Positions 21,789 through 34,600 of a stretch of 64,000 nucleotides of DNA are shown here, piece by piece. The translations under genes were made by a program, and so were the position numbers. The DNA comes from Pelodera strongyloides. Taxonomy: Eukaryota; Nematoda; Chromadorea; Rhabditida; Rhabditidae. Location of the stretch: positions 1 through 64,000 of the forward strand of contig JAANDG010000541.1 in the NCBI GenBank assembly GCA_036852015.1, in the 5' to 3' direction. The notes beneath the pieces are model-generated. The model was not told the origin of the DNA and did not search any database. It worked only from the letters and a program-made list of their open reading frames with translations. Position 1 is the first letter of the stretch. The number at the start of each line of letters is the position of its first letter.

Positions 21789-24700
21789 GGCGTGGGCGCG
21801 CCCCCGCCTCCGGGTATGGAATCCGGAGGCAAGTTAATGTGCATCAAAGTGCGACTACTCGATGATACGGTTGCCGTTTTTCATTTAGGGGTGAGTCATT
21901 TTTTTAATTATCAATTTATTTTTGAGGACTAACGGTTATTTTTCTTTAAAGCCGTATTGTACCTACCTTGGGAAATTTGCATATGAAACGAATATCCTAT
22001 GTATCCTAGTTAATTTGGGGCTGAAAGTTGCGGACGGGCACCAGAAATTTGCATGGGATACATAGGAAATTCGTAGCGTATGCAAATTTCCCAAAGTAGG
22101 CACAATACGAATATTGCTTTAAAAATTTTTGTGGTTATGCTACAATTTATCCTTTTTTTGTACGATGCGCATTCACTCCGTTGTATGTGTAGTATTTGTT
22201 AGAGATTTTAAGCTTTATTCATCTCTATCTATACGTTTTCTCAGGTCTTATTGTTATGGGGTTTCAAAGTATGCTGAAATTTACCGTATTTTGGAACTAG
22301 ACGGCTAGACGAGAATTTTTTTAATTTTCCATATTAAATAGGCAGGTTTCGTGCAAAAATACGGTAGTATTGACAGAATCACAGACATTTTTGGGAATAC
22401 TTTGAAACTCCATTAGGGGCATGTGATTTTATGAATGCAAATTCTCAAGTACCATCGGCTCTGATACGTATTTGATTCTTTGCAAGTTTCTGATTTTCCC
22501 TTGTTCGAAGTAGTCCATTCAGGGAGAATAACTCAGACTCGGGTATTTAAAGCGGTATAACGACTGTTATTGTTATTGGAAACGTATGTCAGAAAAAAAT
22601 CGAGCTCAATTCGAGCTCAATTAGCATAAACACATACGAATGCAGTTGTCGACGATGCGTTTCAAAAACCAGCCGCTATTTCACTTTAAACCGTACTGAT
22701 TCACTTTATTGTGCCAGTCATTTGCACTCTTATTACGTTTTTCTATCGCTCATAGTTAGACGGAGCAAATCGTAGTGAGGTATGTGAGGGCAAATTTTTT
22801 CGCAATTTTTCACAAAACGAATCAGTCGATCCGGTGAAAAATGGGCGCCTGGTGAACATATGTTTTCAGCCAGCCTGTGAAGAGCTTTTCTTCCATTTTC
22901 TCTCTCTCTCTTTCTCTCTCTCTCTCCTTCTCTCTCTCTGCTTCCCTCTCTCTCTCCTTCTCTCTCTTATTCTATGTAATCTTTCTTCTCTCTCTCTCTC
23001 TCTCCCTCTCCCTCTTCCTCTCTCAAAATACTACCAGATCCAGGATTCCACTACACTACCACGGGGATGTGTCTTTGTCATTTATCACCCCGTAGAATTC
23101 CCTTGGGAAAAATCTCGTCCTATTTCTAGCGCCAAAAATATAATGGCTGACCGGAAATAAAAATTTTTTGCTATTTTGAAAACCGAATATAATCGTAGAT
23201 CTCTTCCGAGGGTCCAACGATAGGTAGAGAGAGAGAGACTGAGAGAGAGCGAGAACGAGAGAGAGAGCGAGAACGAGAGAGAGAGAGAGAGCGAGAACGA
23301 GACAGAGAGAGAGAGAGAGCGAGAACGAGAGAGAGAGAGAGAGAGAGAGAGAAGCGGAATCGTAAAATCGGAATAGTACTGAGTAAATGCCTACGCTTTC
23401 TTGCCTTATTCTCTCCAATCATATCTAGTTCCGTATTGCGGATCCGATGTCGCCTAATCTGAACGGCCGAGGGTCGAATTTCATGATTATCTCAACCCTC
23501 TCTGTCTCTCTCTCTACTTTCCCTCTCTCTCTCTATCTCTCTCTCTGTGCCTTTCTATTTTCCCTCTCTGTCTCTCTCTCTTCCTCTCTTATCCCTCCTG
23601 CTCTCTCTCTTTTTCTATCTCTATCCCTGTCACTGTCTCTCTCTTTCCCACATCTTTTCCTCTTTTATGCGAAAATAAAGCAGTAATATGTATATTGGGG
23701 GTATTGGTAAAAGTTCCAGAGTTATTTTCCTATAATATTTTCAGCACCGCGCTGTCGGTCAGACTCTGTTCGACGAGGTCTGCAGGCATTTAAACCTCCT
23801 TGAAAATGACTATTTCGGACTGGAATTCATCGATAACGATGGATGTCATGTGAGTTATTATCAAACTTGTGACTAGTAACCCCTAAATGATTCAAAAAAA
23901 ATATTCAATTGAGAGGTTCGAGGTGCTGAGCGTTTAAAACAATAGTGACATGATGCTTAAAAATAGCGAAATACGGGCCGGTTTTTGAAATGCATCATTG
24001 ACAACCGAATTCTTACGTATTTATGCTAATTTGCTCGATTTTAACTCGATTTTTTATTTTAATTTATGTTTTGCATAGACTGCATAAGAATGCCGGTGTA
24101 CTCGATGCGTTGAAAAACAGGCCGGTATTTCGCTTTAAAATTGATGAAAAACATTGCCAATGATTTATGGCCACAGCCATATTCTAAAGTTGAAATCTTG
24201 GTTAGTTATGGTACGCAGGGTGGGTGACGTCACGACGTGCACATTTGACCACCCACTACCATAATGGTGTAATTTGGTTTAACTGTTTAATTGTTTTAAT
24301 GAGAGATCTAAAATAGATATTGATTGACTATTTCTAGATCTGGCTCGATATGGAAAAACAGATTCTGCGGCAAATTTCCTCCACAACTGATGCAAAATTC
24401 CATTTGATCGTCAAATTTTACACTCCGAATCCTGTAGATCTTGAGGAGGAATACACCCGGTATATTATTTTTTAAAGCGGTGGTGCACGTGGTTTATGAA
24501 CTCAAGACAGCTCATGTATTATATGCAAATTGCTTTCCATTACGTGCCATTTAGGCATACACTACATAGGAAGGAAATTATCTAGAATGTACACGGTAGC
24601 TTTTGTAATAATTTTCCATGCTTTATAATTTAGATATCTCTTCTCTCTCCAACTTCGGCGCGATCTCTCGCAGGGCCATTTTATATGTGCTGAGAACACT

Positions 24701-24804
24701 TCAGCTCTGCTATGTGCTTATTTAGTACAGGTATGAGATTAGAATGTTAAGCGAGCACACGTGGAGCAGAAACGCGTGTGAGAGAAAGAGAGAAAGAAAG
24801 AAGG

Positions 24805-24837
<33 letters not shown>

Positions 24838-27800
24838 ATGCAAGTATAGGCTTATCGAGCTTGAAGTAGGCCTACCAAAGCTTGCACTTATTAGCCTTAT
24901 AACCTTGCCCAAGGTCGACAATTATCAATTATCCAAAGAAAGTTCGATTCTAATTACCTGATCAATTACAGGCCGAATGTGGTGATTTTTCCACTGAAGA
25001 CTACCCGGACCCTGGGTATCTTTCCCATACACGTTTCATACCCAACCAGACGATACATTTCCAGCAGAAAGTAATGGATAATCATAGGAAATTAGTGTGA
25101 GTTTTCTGCTAATTATCAATGTACCGTATACCAAACAACTGTCGAACTAGAGATTAGCAAACAATTGCCCGAGATGTACTACCGTAAGCGTCTCTACATT
25201 GGCGATCAAGCTCTAATTGTATGTAATACCACCATGAAAAGAAGATCATAGTTGAAAAAAATCATAGTTGAGTCCCGGGTCCCGTTACGAAATCCTACAT
25301 TCAACTGTAATGTTTAGTTTTTTTGGGGAACTCGCCCAAACTTGCCACTTTCTTGTGTGCACCTTAGCTCAGCACATATGAGTAGGTTTCACTTAGGCTT
25401 AATATAGCGGTGATTTAGTTTTCATGGTTGCCAATTTCCCTTTAAGTCAGTACAAAGAAAACAAGTATATAACAAGTAAACAAGTACAAAGATTTAAAGA
25501 AGAATGCACGACGGATTTCCACCAAAGTGTGTGCCACACACTTTGCATAGAATACATAGGAAATGCGTATCATATGCCAATTTCAACGACAATACGGCTT
25601 AAAGACAAATATAATGGCGAGAGAGAAAAAAAATTGTTTTATTTTCAGTGGTCTGAGCCCAGAAGAAAGCGATCTTCAAATGCTGGAAGTGGCTAGAAGA
25701 TGCGATTTTTACGGGATAAAGTTTCATCTTGCAAAGGTGAGTGAGCTTCAGAAAGCAAAAATTCCTAGAAATATTTCTTGACCTATCCCAATATGAAGGT
25801 TGGGGTGCGTAGCGGCGACGCTGCGGCGTACCACCGTACCAAGTGACGAAAATTGACGCGCCGTTGTGTAACCGCTGTATCCGCACCTATTGCACACCAA
25901 GTTTTCGCAATATATACTAACTAATTATTATGCAATAACTGGAAATCAGGCGTGTATTTTTCTTTATTTTTTTTAATAATATATTTTTTATAATAAGTAT
26001 TTTTATCACGGTACAACTGTTTTAAGCTACTATTTTTTTATTGGAATTTACAGGATGTCGAGGGAACGGACGCTTGTCTTGCTGTGACACACCTCGGTGT
26101 CAAAGTGTTCCACCAACTTCACTGCGTGTCAACGTTCAGCTGGGCCAAGATTCGGAAACTATCGTTTAAACGGAAAAAGTTGCTGATCAAACTTCACCCA
26201 GACAGCTATGTAAGATTTTTTTATCAAGTTTCTTTCAAGTTTTAGATTGCTAATTTGCTGTATCGATACTGTAGATGTAGACGACAACTGTATAAATGGA
26301 TTCACATAGGCTCGTAGAGTACCTAGCACCAGGTGCGCCTGCGAAAAGCGCCGCGCAAAACGGTTCCTCCTAAGAATCTCACCTAGGGTAAGTGGGGGTG
26401 CGCGGGGTGTGTGGCGTGCGGGGGTGCGGCACAGGCGCGGCAGGTACGCATTTGAGTCAACTGAATTCTACTGCGCAAGGAAATTGCGAATGAGATATTG
26501 ATTTTTTTTTATAATTCACCAATTTTAATTTCAGCAGTACTACAAAGAAACTATTGAATTCGTTTTCGAATCTCGCAATGAATGCAAAACATTTTGGAAA
26601 AAATGTGTGGAACATCACGCGTTTTTCAGGCAAGCCGTTCTTTTCTCATTGGTGAAAAAATTATAAATACCTTGGGATTACGTTATACATATAAACTAGG
26701 CAATAAACGTAAACCTAATCTCAAATCTAAGTATATGCTTGAGCCCGAGTGCACTAGCGTATACTTGAGCTACTCTTTGGTTAAATCTATTTTATGTTCA
26801 GATGTCCCACAATGGAAGCCCCGAAGAAGGATCATCGTTTCTTCACGAAAGGCTCGTCGTTTAGGTAAGCCGACATTTAAGAAAAATATAAGACTAAGAG
26901 ATACAGGTTGTTTATTTTCCAAATTAACACTCGAATAAAAATGCTTTAAAGCGAAATACTGGCCTGTTTTTGAAACACATCGGGTACACCAGCATTATTA
27001 TGCACCTTATGCAAACGAACGTAAATTAGAATAAAAACCGGTATTTCGCTTTTGCTATTTCTTTAAAAAAAAAAACTTATTTTAGGTATCACGGTAGAAC
27101 GCAAAAGCAACTAATCGACTACGTCAGGGAACACCACAAGAGACGAGAACCTTTCACGAGGTATGCAAGACTCTCATATGTTATTTATGATGCAAGCCAA
27201 AGTTTAGATTTGGTAACAGGTAAGATACCGAAGCACCTATCGATGCGGGTACCGACGCACATATCTTTATACCAGGCGCTTGATTATATTTCTATGTGAG
27301 ACTTATTTACTTATATTTCTTTGTTATTATTAAAATTATTGCCCTTTTTCGTTTATTATGTAGATACAGTATTAATGATGAAACGATTTCAAATTCAGTA
27401 GACTAAATATGCTACAAATTGAAAGTAATGTAGGCGGTCGATGTGGTACGAAGGACTAAATACCGCTCATTACAATATATTCATTGCAATACCCTGCCCA
27501 TGCCATCATTTCTAACTTTTATATAAAACAATGCAAATTTACATAACAAATTGAACTTTAGACCGCTCCGCTCCGGCTACCACACCGCATCCGCTGGTTG
27601 TTCCTCATCCGGCTACTCTGCCGTCGTGCGGCGCGAGAAGTCCGCCTCCTCTTCGCAACACGCCCAGTCAGGTACTCTAGACGCGCGGCGACCGCGCAAC
27701 AATGGATGGCACGAGCATGACGGCGGCGCGGTCAGCGATGCGGAGGGTGTTACGGTGGGCCATCGGCGGCGCCAACCCACTGAGCGCCCGCCCGCTACCG

Positions 27801-30800
27801 CCCAAGAGATGTCCCTGTCGCTTCCGAACGTCAGCGACGACCTCCAGGTTGTGGCGATGCAAACCGCCGAACCGCCAAAGAGCCAATCAGGCGATAACTT
27901 CCTCGAAATGAATATGAGAAAAGAGTTTGATAATGTTTCACAGGATTCTTACAAGTTATCCGATCATGAGAGAAGTAAGCATGACCATGCCGGAGACGGT
28001 AACCAAATATACGACACTAGGTTTACCTCCAAACAGATAGGTAACGTAACAGTGACTAGGATCCTATCAAGTTCCGAAGAAGCTGAGAAAGCTCAACCTA
28101 GCTCCTCTCACTCCCTACCTACTAGGAAGAAACTTAAGGAATTTCCATGTTATTCCACTAATCTGGTACCCATTGAAATAGACGGGCCAAATGTTAGTAT
28201 AGAAAGTAAGACTACTGTAGGGCCATCTAGCAGTGTTACCGTACAACATCAACCAATGACTACTTCGCTACAGTATTCGCAGCAACCTATCTACCAAAAC
28301 ACTAGTCCTATCTACACGTCTTCTGGGGCGCTATTGCTCAAGCCTAAAGTTATTGATTCGGTCGAAAGCAAAGACCAACCTACGTCATCGTCATATGGTA
28401 CTATTACCGCTAGAGTCGTCTGTAAGCCTATTGTGTCTCCGGAAACCAGTGCCGCGTCAGCATCTAACGGTGTTGCCGCACCGGAGCCAGACAAGAGATC
28501 AACATCGCCGCAGACCTACGGCGCCATTGGACCGCTGCCAGGACGTGTGCTCACCAAGGAGAATCTTATGATAACACCTGATGGTATCAAGGAGAAGAAG
28601 ATCAAACCATCGGTACCACCAAAACCCAAGAACGTCGTCGTCGGACAACCGCAACAACAAAACGAATACGCGGAAGTGGTGCGCGATGAAGACAAACGAC
28701 CATCCGGACATCCTGTGGTCAACATGGCCGAGCAACTAGTTCCTCAAACGCCTGAGTCAGAACGGAAGAAATTGGTGCCCTTTGAGGCTGACGTGGTGAC
28801 TTCAGTGGGAGCCGGTGCTCAGTCTACAAGCCCTCCCCCGCCCCCACCACCTCCACCCCCGCCTCCTCATCAGGGACAAGAGCGCCGTCCACTCAACAAA
28901 CCTTCGCTGATCAGTGTGAAGAGTGAGGATAGCCCGGACATCGAGAAGTGTCACCTGTTCAACTCTGACATTCCGTATACTCTGACGGTTCGGAAGGTTT
29001 CCGAGTCTTCGCAGCCCTTCTCCACCTTCAAGTCGGACTCCCCGCGGGGAGTCGAGCTCTCCACCAACTCACTTGAACGGAAGTCAATCACCACCAGTCA
29101 GGAGTCACTACTGAGGAGGAAGAGTTTGGACCTGGTACCCAGGAACCGCCTCCCTTCCCCGGGGAACTTCTCCTCAACCGATCATACGATATCACCAACG
29201 ACGCCGGACAGCGGCGATGTGCTGGAGTACTTGCTTCGCCGCCGATCGATGAGTCAAGAGCGGTCAGCGTTGGCGAAGAAGGGGCGTCGCGGAGACCCGC
29301 GACGCATGACTCAACCAGTGCGGTTCGACCTTCCGGAAGTTGTCGACGACGATCTAGCAACCAGTGGCAGCACGCCAAGTCTCTCCATTCAACGCTCCAC
29401 TTCCGATACTCAGAGGAGGGATCGCATCCGACCACAGTCAATGGGCGAGACGCAGACGGACCGAGACGACGATGACCTGCCCCCGCCACCTCCGCAAATT
29501 CAAAAGAAATCCACCAAGACTCCGCCGCCGCCCCCACCAAAGCCAAAGGGTGTCAGTGAAAAAGTGCAGCAGATCAAGATTACTTCGAGCGTAACTAGTG
29601 CGACTACGGTCAATCACCCGGCTGTTGCGGAGAGCACGTTTGGCACCAGAGAACATGCAACCGTGGTGCTTAACGTCAGCAGCGAGAAAATCAAGGAAAC
29701 TACGGAACCGGAAGCGCAAACGGAAAACGGAATTCAGGAAGAGAAGAAACTGTCCCCCAGTGATTCACCTCCATATATTGACGAATCACCCAAGCACATC
29801 GACGACCGTCAACCGACATCAAGGAGAGACGACGCCGGTGTACTATGGACGGATTTTTGAATATAATCGTTATTTGTATTCTTGTGTAGTAGTTAGCTCG
29901 CTCACTCTTTCCCTTTAGTTTCGTGTAGTAAGGTTTGCACACTAGGTCACCGTTAGTCAATATCGAAAGTGTTAGCATAAAGCTCCGCATGCTGGATACT
30001 ACCCAATAGCATCTATATGTGTGTGAACTGTATATCCCATTTGTTTTCTCGGCATGCCGATGGTTTCACGATTTTTATGCCGAAGCTAAGTGGTAAGCAA
30101 AAATTTGCACATTACCTATGATTGTGAATACCGTAGTTAAAAGATAGAGTCTCACGTATTATACTACTTTTTTTAACGGGTATGAAGTCATGCCTGCTTG
30201 CATGTTTTACATATATGGTGTTAGTTATTATTTTAATCAATAACATGGTTTTATGAGTGCCAGGTACTTGCCAGAATTGTGCCAATCGACTATAGTTTTA
30301 ATATTTGATGTGCTACAAACTACAAACTATAAATTACGTTTGCTCGGTTTTTGCGGTTTGATTTTGAGTTTGAGGTGATTTGATGTTCTTTTTTGTGCTG
30401 CACTATCTTGGATAGCATGTTTTAAATTTTATATCAGTCATGCTGCTAATTATGACTAATTATGATATTAAAGCGGTAGAGCGGCCGGTTTTTGAAACGA
30501 ATGATGAACGCTGCATTCCCATGTAGTGTATGCAAATAACTGCGCGACCACTGCGCGCTTATTAGAAATGCATTTCAAAAACCGGCCGTTATATCACTTT
30601 AAATATTTCTAATTTGTTTTTGCTCAACGACATGTCTTCACTGAATACTTTATTTATTATTTAAATTCAATAAAATATTAATTCGCACGCTATGGTTTGT
30701 CCGTATCACTTTGCAACTTGTAAAACATACTATATACGTAAATATTGGGAGGCCCGTCACCCGTATTACCCCTTTAGTTACCCCCGCACTCTACCTACAT

Positions 30801-31647
30801 ATAGTTAACTCCTAGGCATTCCGGTTAGTACGTATATTACCCATCCCCTAGCTAAACTATTCACTCACTCCGCACCCATAGATATGCCTAGAAGTTACCA
30901 ACGTTCCCCTATTCTATTAGATACACAATCTAGGGTCAGTATTTTCTCTCCTTGTTGTATATAGACTGCAGTACGAACTGCGAAGTATAGACCTATAGAT
31001 TTCAAGAGAAAATGTTGATTTCCTTTAGTTTATATGTACGTTCTGTACTTGCAACCTTTAGCACCCATTCCCTCATACGATCACGTTTGCAAATAAGCTT
31101 TTCACGCATATGTTCTTATAGAAAGTAAGTATCATAATCATACTGACTTCATCTTCATAATGAATACTAATACTTCTGTGATTGGTTTTATGCACATTAC
31201 GAAACGTATGTTTTAATGCTTCCAAAGTGCACATATTTTTTGGAACTTTATTTTTCACGGAATACAAAGCATACGTTTCATCGTTTTTAATAGTGTATCG
31301 TTTACTGTATTTATCTCTAATAAGGTGCTATATAATGACACCCACTGCAAAGCTTTTGGTATAATTAGCAAACATATGCATGCCGAGTATCTGGGTTTAT
31401 GAGCAAGTTATTTAATTGAATAGTATAATGATTGTTTGAGCTTTAACATAATTCCTCATTTCTATTGCAAGTCTGTTATGAAACATTTTTTATTATGTGA
31501 TTTAATAATTTGTCATACATAATTTTAAAGGGAAGTTCAGGGTGTTCCGAAAATAAAAATAAAACGGAATTGTATTCAATATTTTGACTATACTGGGGAA
31601 AAAGGGTTGGATACTGAGAAAGTCAAGAGAATGACCTGTGAAGTGAT

Positions 31648-31692
<45 letters not shown>

Positions 31693-34600
31693 GAGAGAGA
31701 GAACTGTCACCTTGCAAATTAACAATGTAAAATTGTGAAACCACCCTGAACTTCCCTTTAAGGCCAAACCTTGCCATAAAATTGCGGTTATCGTCATGCT
31801 TTAAATTATGTCTTCCACTTATTGACTATGTTTCCATTAGTGCACTTATTTACAATACTTAGGCTTAGAGTATGTTATATAATTTATGAATAGGTTATTT
31901 TATAAATGAGTGCCTTGCCTAATTCATTGACCTTTCCTCAGAGCCAAATTTTGTATTAATTTTCATCTATTTATTATACTGTGTGCATAGTGGTGTTTGC
32001 ATTTTACTGGAATAAAGTGTTTTGAGATAACGTTCACCGTTGTTTTACATAAGCTTTGCATTACTACAGGTTACTTGGTGTTTGACAGGTACCACAACGA
32101 ACATTAGACCCAAAGGTAAGATACATGTAAGGTACATATGGATGAGCTGGCTTATTTTCTCGTGGTGGTTGTGATTACATTCAATTGTTTGGATTGCTCA
32201 GTTGCTATTGGCTAAATGCGTATTATACTTCTGTCCATGATGCGTATTATACGTTTCTTGCTTTGCATCCAAGTATTGTGACTTAATGCTTATTGCAATA
32301 ATATCATGTGCTTTTAAGTTGCTATATTCTAGTGGAAGAATACTATATACGGTGTGGTTTAGCCTAGCCGGTCATCTAGTAGAGTAATAGTATTTACTAT
32401 ATACTAGTAGACTATATAATTGCCGATTTTCAGATGTGCTTCCAAAACGTCAACCCAGAATAATTGGTCTAAATTCCACTTTCTCCGATGAAAATGTCCA
32501 TGCTTTGGAGTATAATAATTTGAGCGCAAGGAAGAGGGTGAGTTACATCGGTAGCTACGGTATATAACGCGGTGCGTGCCAGGGGCAAGAGAACGGGGTG
32601 CAATACCAGTTAGCACACGAACGGCAAACTTATGGCGCGCCCTTTACAGTGCGCCATAGTTTAGCCGCTGACCCTGTTTCTACATTGCGTGCGCGCCGCA
32701 TGAGTGCTTAGTAAAGAGTTGCCTATAAGCTTTAGTTTAAAAGCTCAGTCTTGTGAGAAAAAAGATATTCTAAAAAATTTCATTTTCCCGCCTGGGACGG
32801 GAATCGAACCCGTGAACTCTGGATGGCTAGTAGGACGTTAACCACTACACCATGAAAAAAGTGAACCAAAGTCAAATGTTCCAACTTTTTCTTCAGGATC
32901 GATGGGCTCAATCTACTTCTGTTTCTTCATTCTCACAGAATACAAGCGAGTATGGTGCTCTATCTATGCATTCTATTAATACAGGTAATAACACCTAATT
33001 TAAAGCGGTACAACTTCTGGTTTTTGAAGTTACTTGGAGAGTTAGGAAATGTTACATACTGCCGATTTCTGTATTTTATGTTTTTGGGTTACCAAAGATA
33101 TATACAACTAATTATGTTGTAAGCCGACTAAGTGTTGTATATAAAAATAAATAGTTACCTCCCCGTTAATTTTTGAAAAGAGTGCAATTGTCATATCTGT
33201 TTAGAACCAACAATGATGACCTCACACAGACCTCCAGAGTATGAAACGTTTAAAGGGAAGAGTGACACAAAAAGGAACACACTCCTTATTTCGAATTCGG
33301 ATGAATTGGAAACAATAGGGGTCCACGACGACATTGAGAATGAGGAGGAGAGAGCCCAAGTGAGCTTTCACATTTAAAGGGATATAACCGGTGGTTTATG
33401 TGCAGTATTTCTGGCGCAGAATGGCACACAACTTGCATACAACGCGTGGAAATGTCATTCCACAAACCATGTGTCTACCGCTTTAAAGAGAATCATCCAG
33501 AAGGGATGCCAACTCCACAGTAGGGGGGGGGGTCGAACCGATCGGGGAACGTCCGTCGTAACTAGCAGACATACACATACAGTAGGATAGTCTGGCCCCG
33601 TCCCTACTGTAAGTTTAAATGTGTTTCTAATAAAGCACCATATTCCAGACTTCCCACTCAACAAACCTGATCTACATAATAAAAGATCTACGGAGTCATG
33701 AGCGAGCAATCCTAAAAGATACAAGGATTATCACGCAAGTGAGTGATTTCACAGTTCTTAAAGCGGCATAACATAAGGTTTTGAAACAGATGTTGGACAA
33801 CTACATTCTCTTATGTTGAATGCTAATGAATATTATTAGAAAAAAAAATATCCTAGTATCGCGCAGTTATTTGCATACAGTATATAGATATGCAGCGTCT
33901 GAAATACGTTTCAAAAACCGGCTGTAATACCCCTTTGAAGGTTGACAGTTTGCCGCAGTACCAAATTGATTGTAAAAAATGTTTAAAACAATCCCAGCCT
34001 TCACATTAGCAAGCTTATCAGCTAACCCCCAGGTGTTCAATAATAGGAAGAGGACACCAACAACGGTAGACAAGTAACTAACCAGTCTGTGCTTCATAAC
34101 CCTTATTATAGTCCTGAAACGTATTTGTATTTTAGCTGCTCAAGCCCCGTGTATGGAAATTCGTGTCCGACTACCGTATCATCAAAGAATTCTTCATTTC
34201 CATCGAGGGAATATCGATTTTTGTGGAAAAGTTTTTAAACGACTTGGAGGAAAGCATACAAAGGTACCAATCGATAGTTAGTAAAAACCGACCGTTATGT
34301 CGCTTTAAAATGTGAAAAATTCGCCTTGTTGTCACGGTATGTCACGGTGTCACGGTCACGGTTGTCACGGCGAACTATCAGTGCTAGAGAACTGATCATT
34401 TTGTCAGAATTACCCAGAGTGCCAAGGAGTGAGTGAAGCAAAAAAGCGATTATGTACACAATTTTCCTAATATAAAAGGAAGGAATTTAGATGTCGAATA
34501 GGAGAGGAGGAGGCAGCGTGCTCCTCGTTATGCAGGCTAATACTCAACTCTGCCCCGAAAGCCACGACTGTGCATGAACAACTTCTCAGGTTTGGTATTT

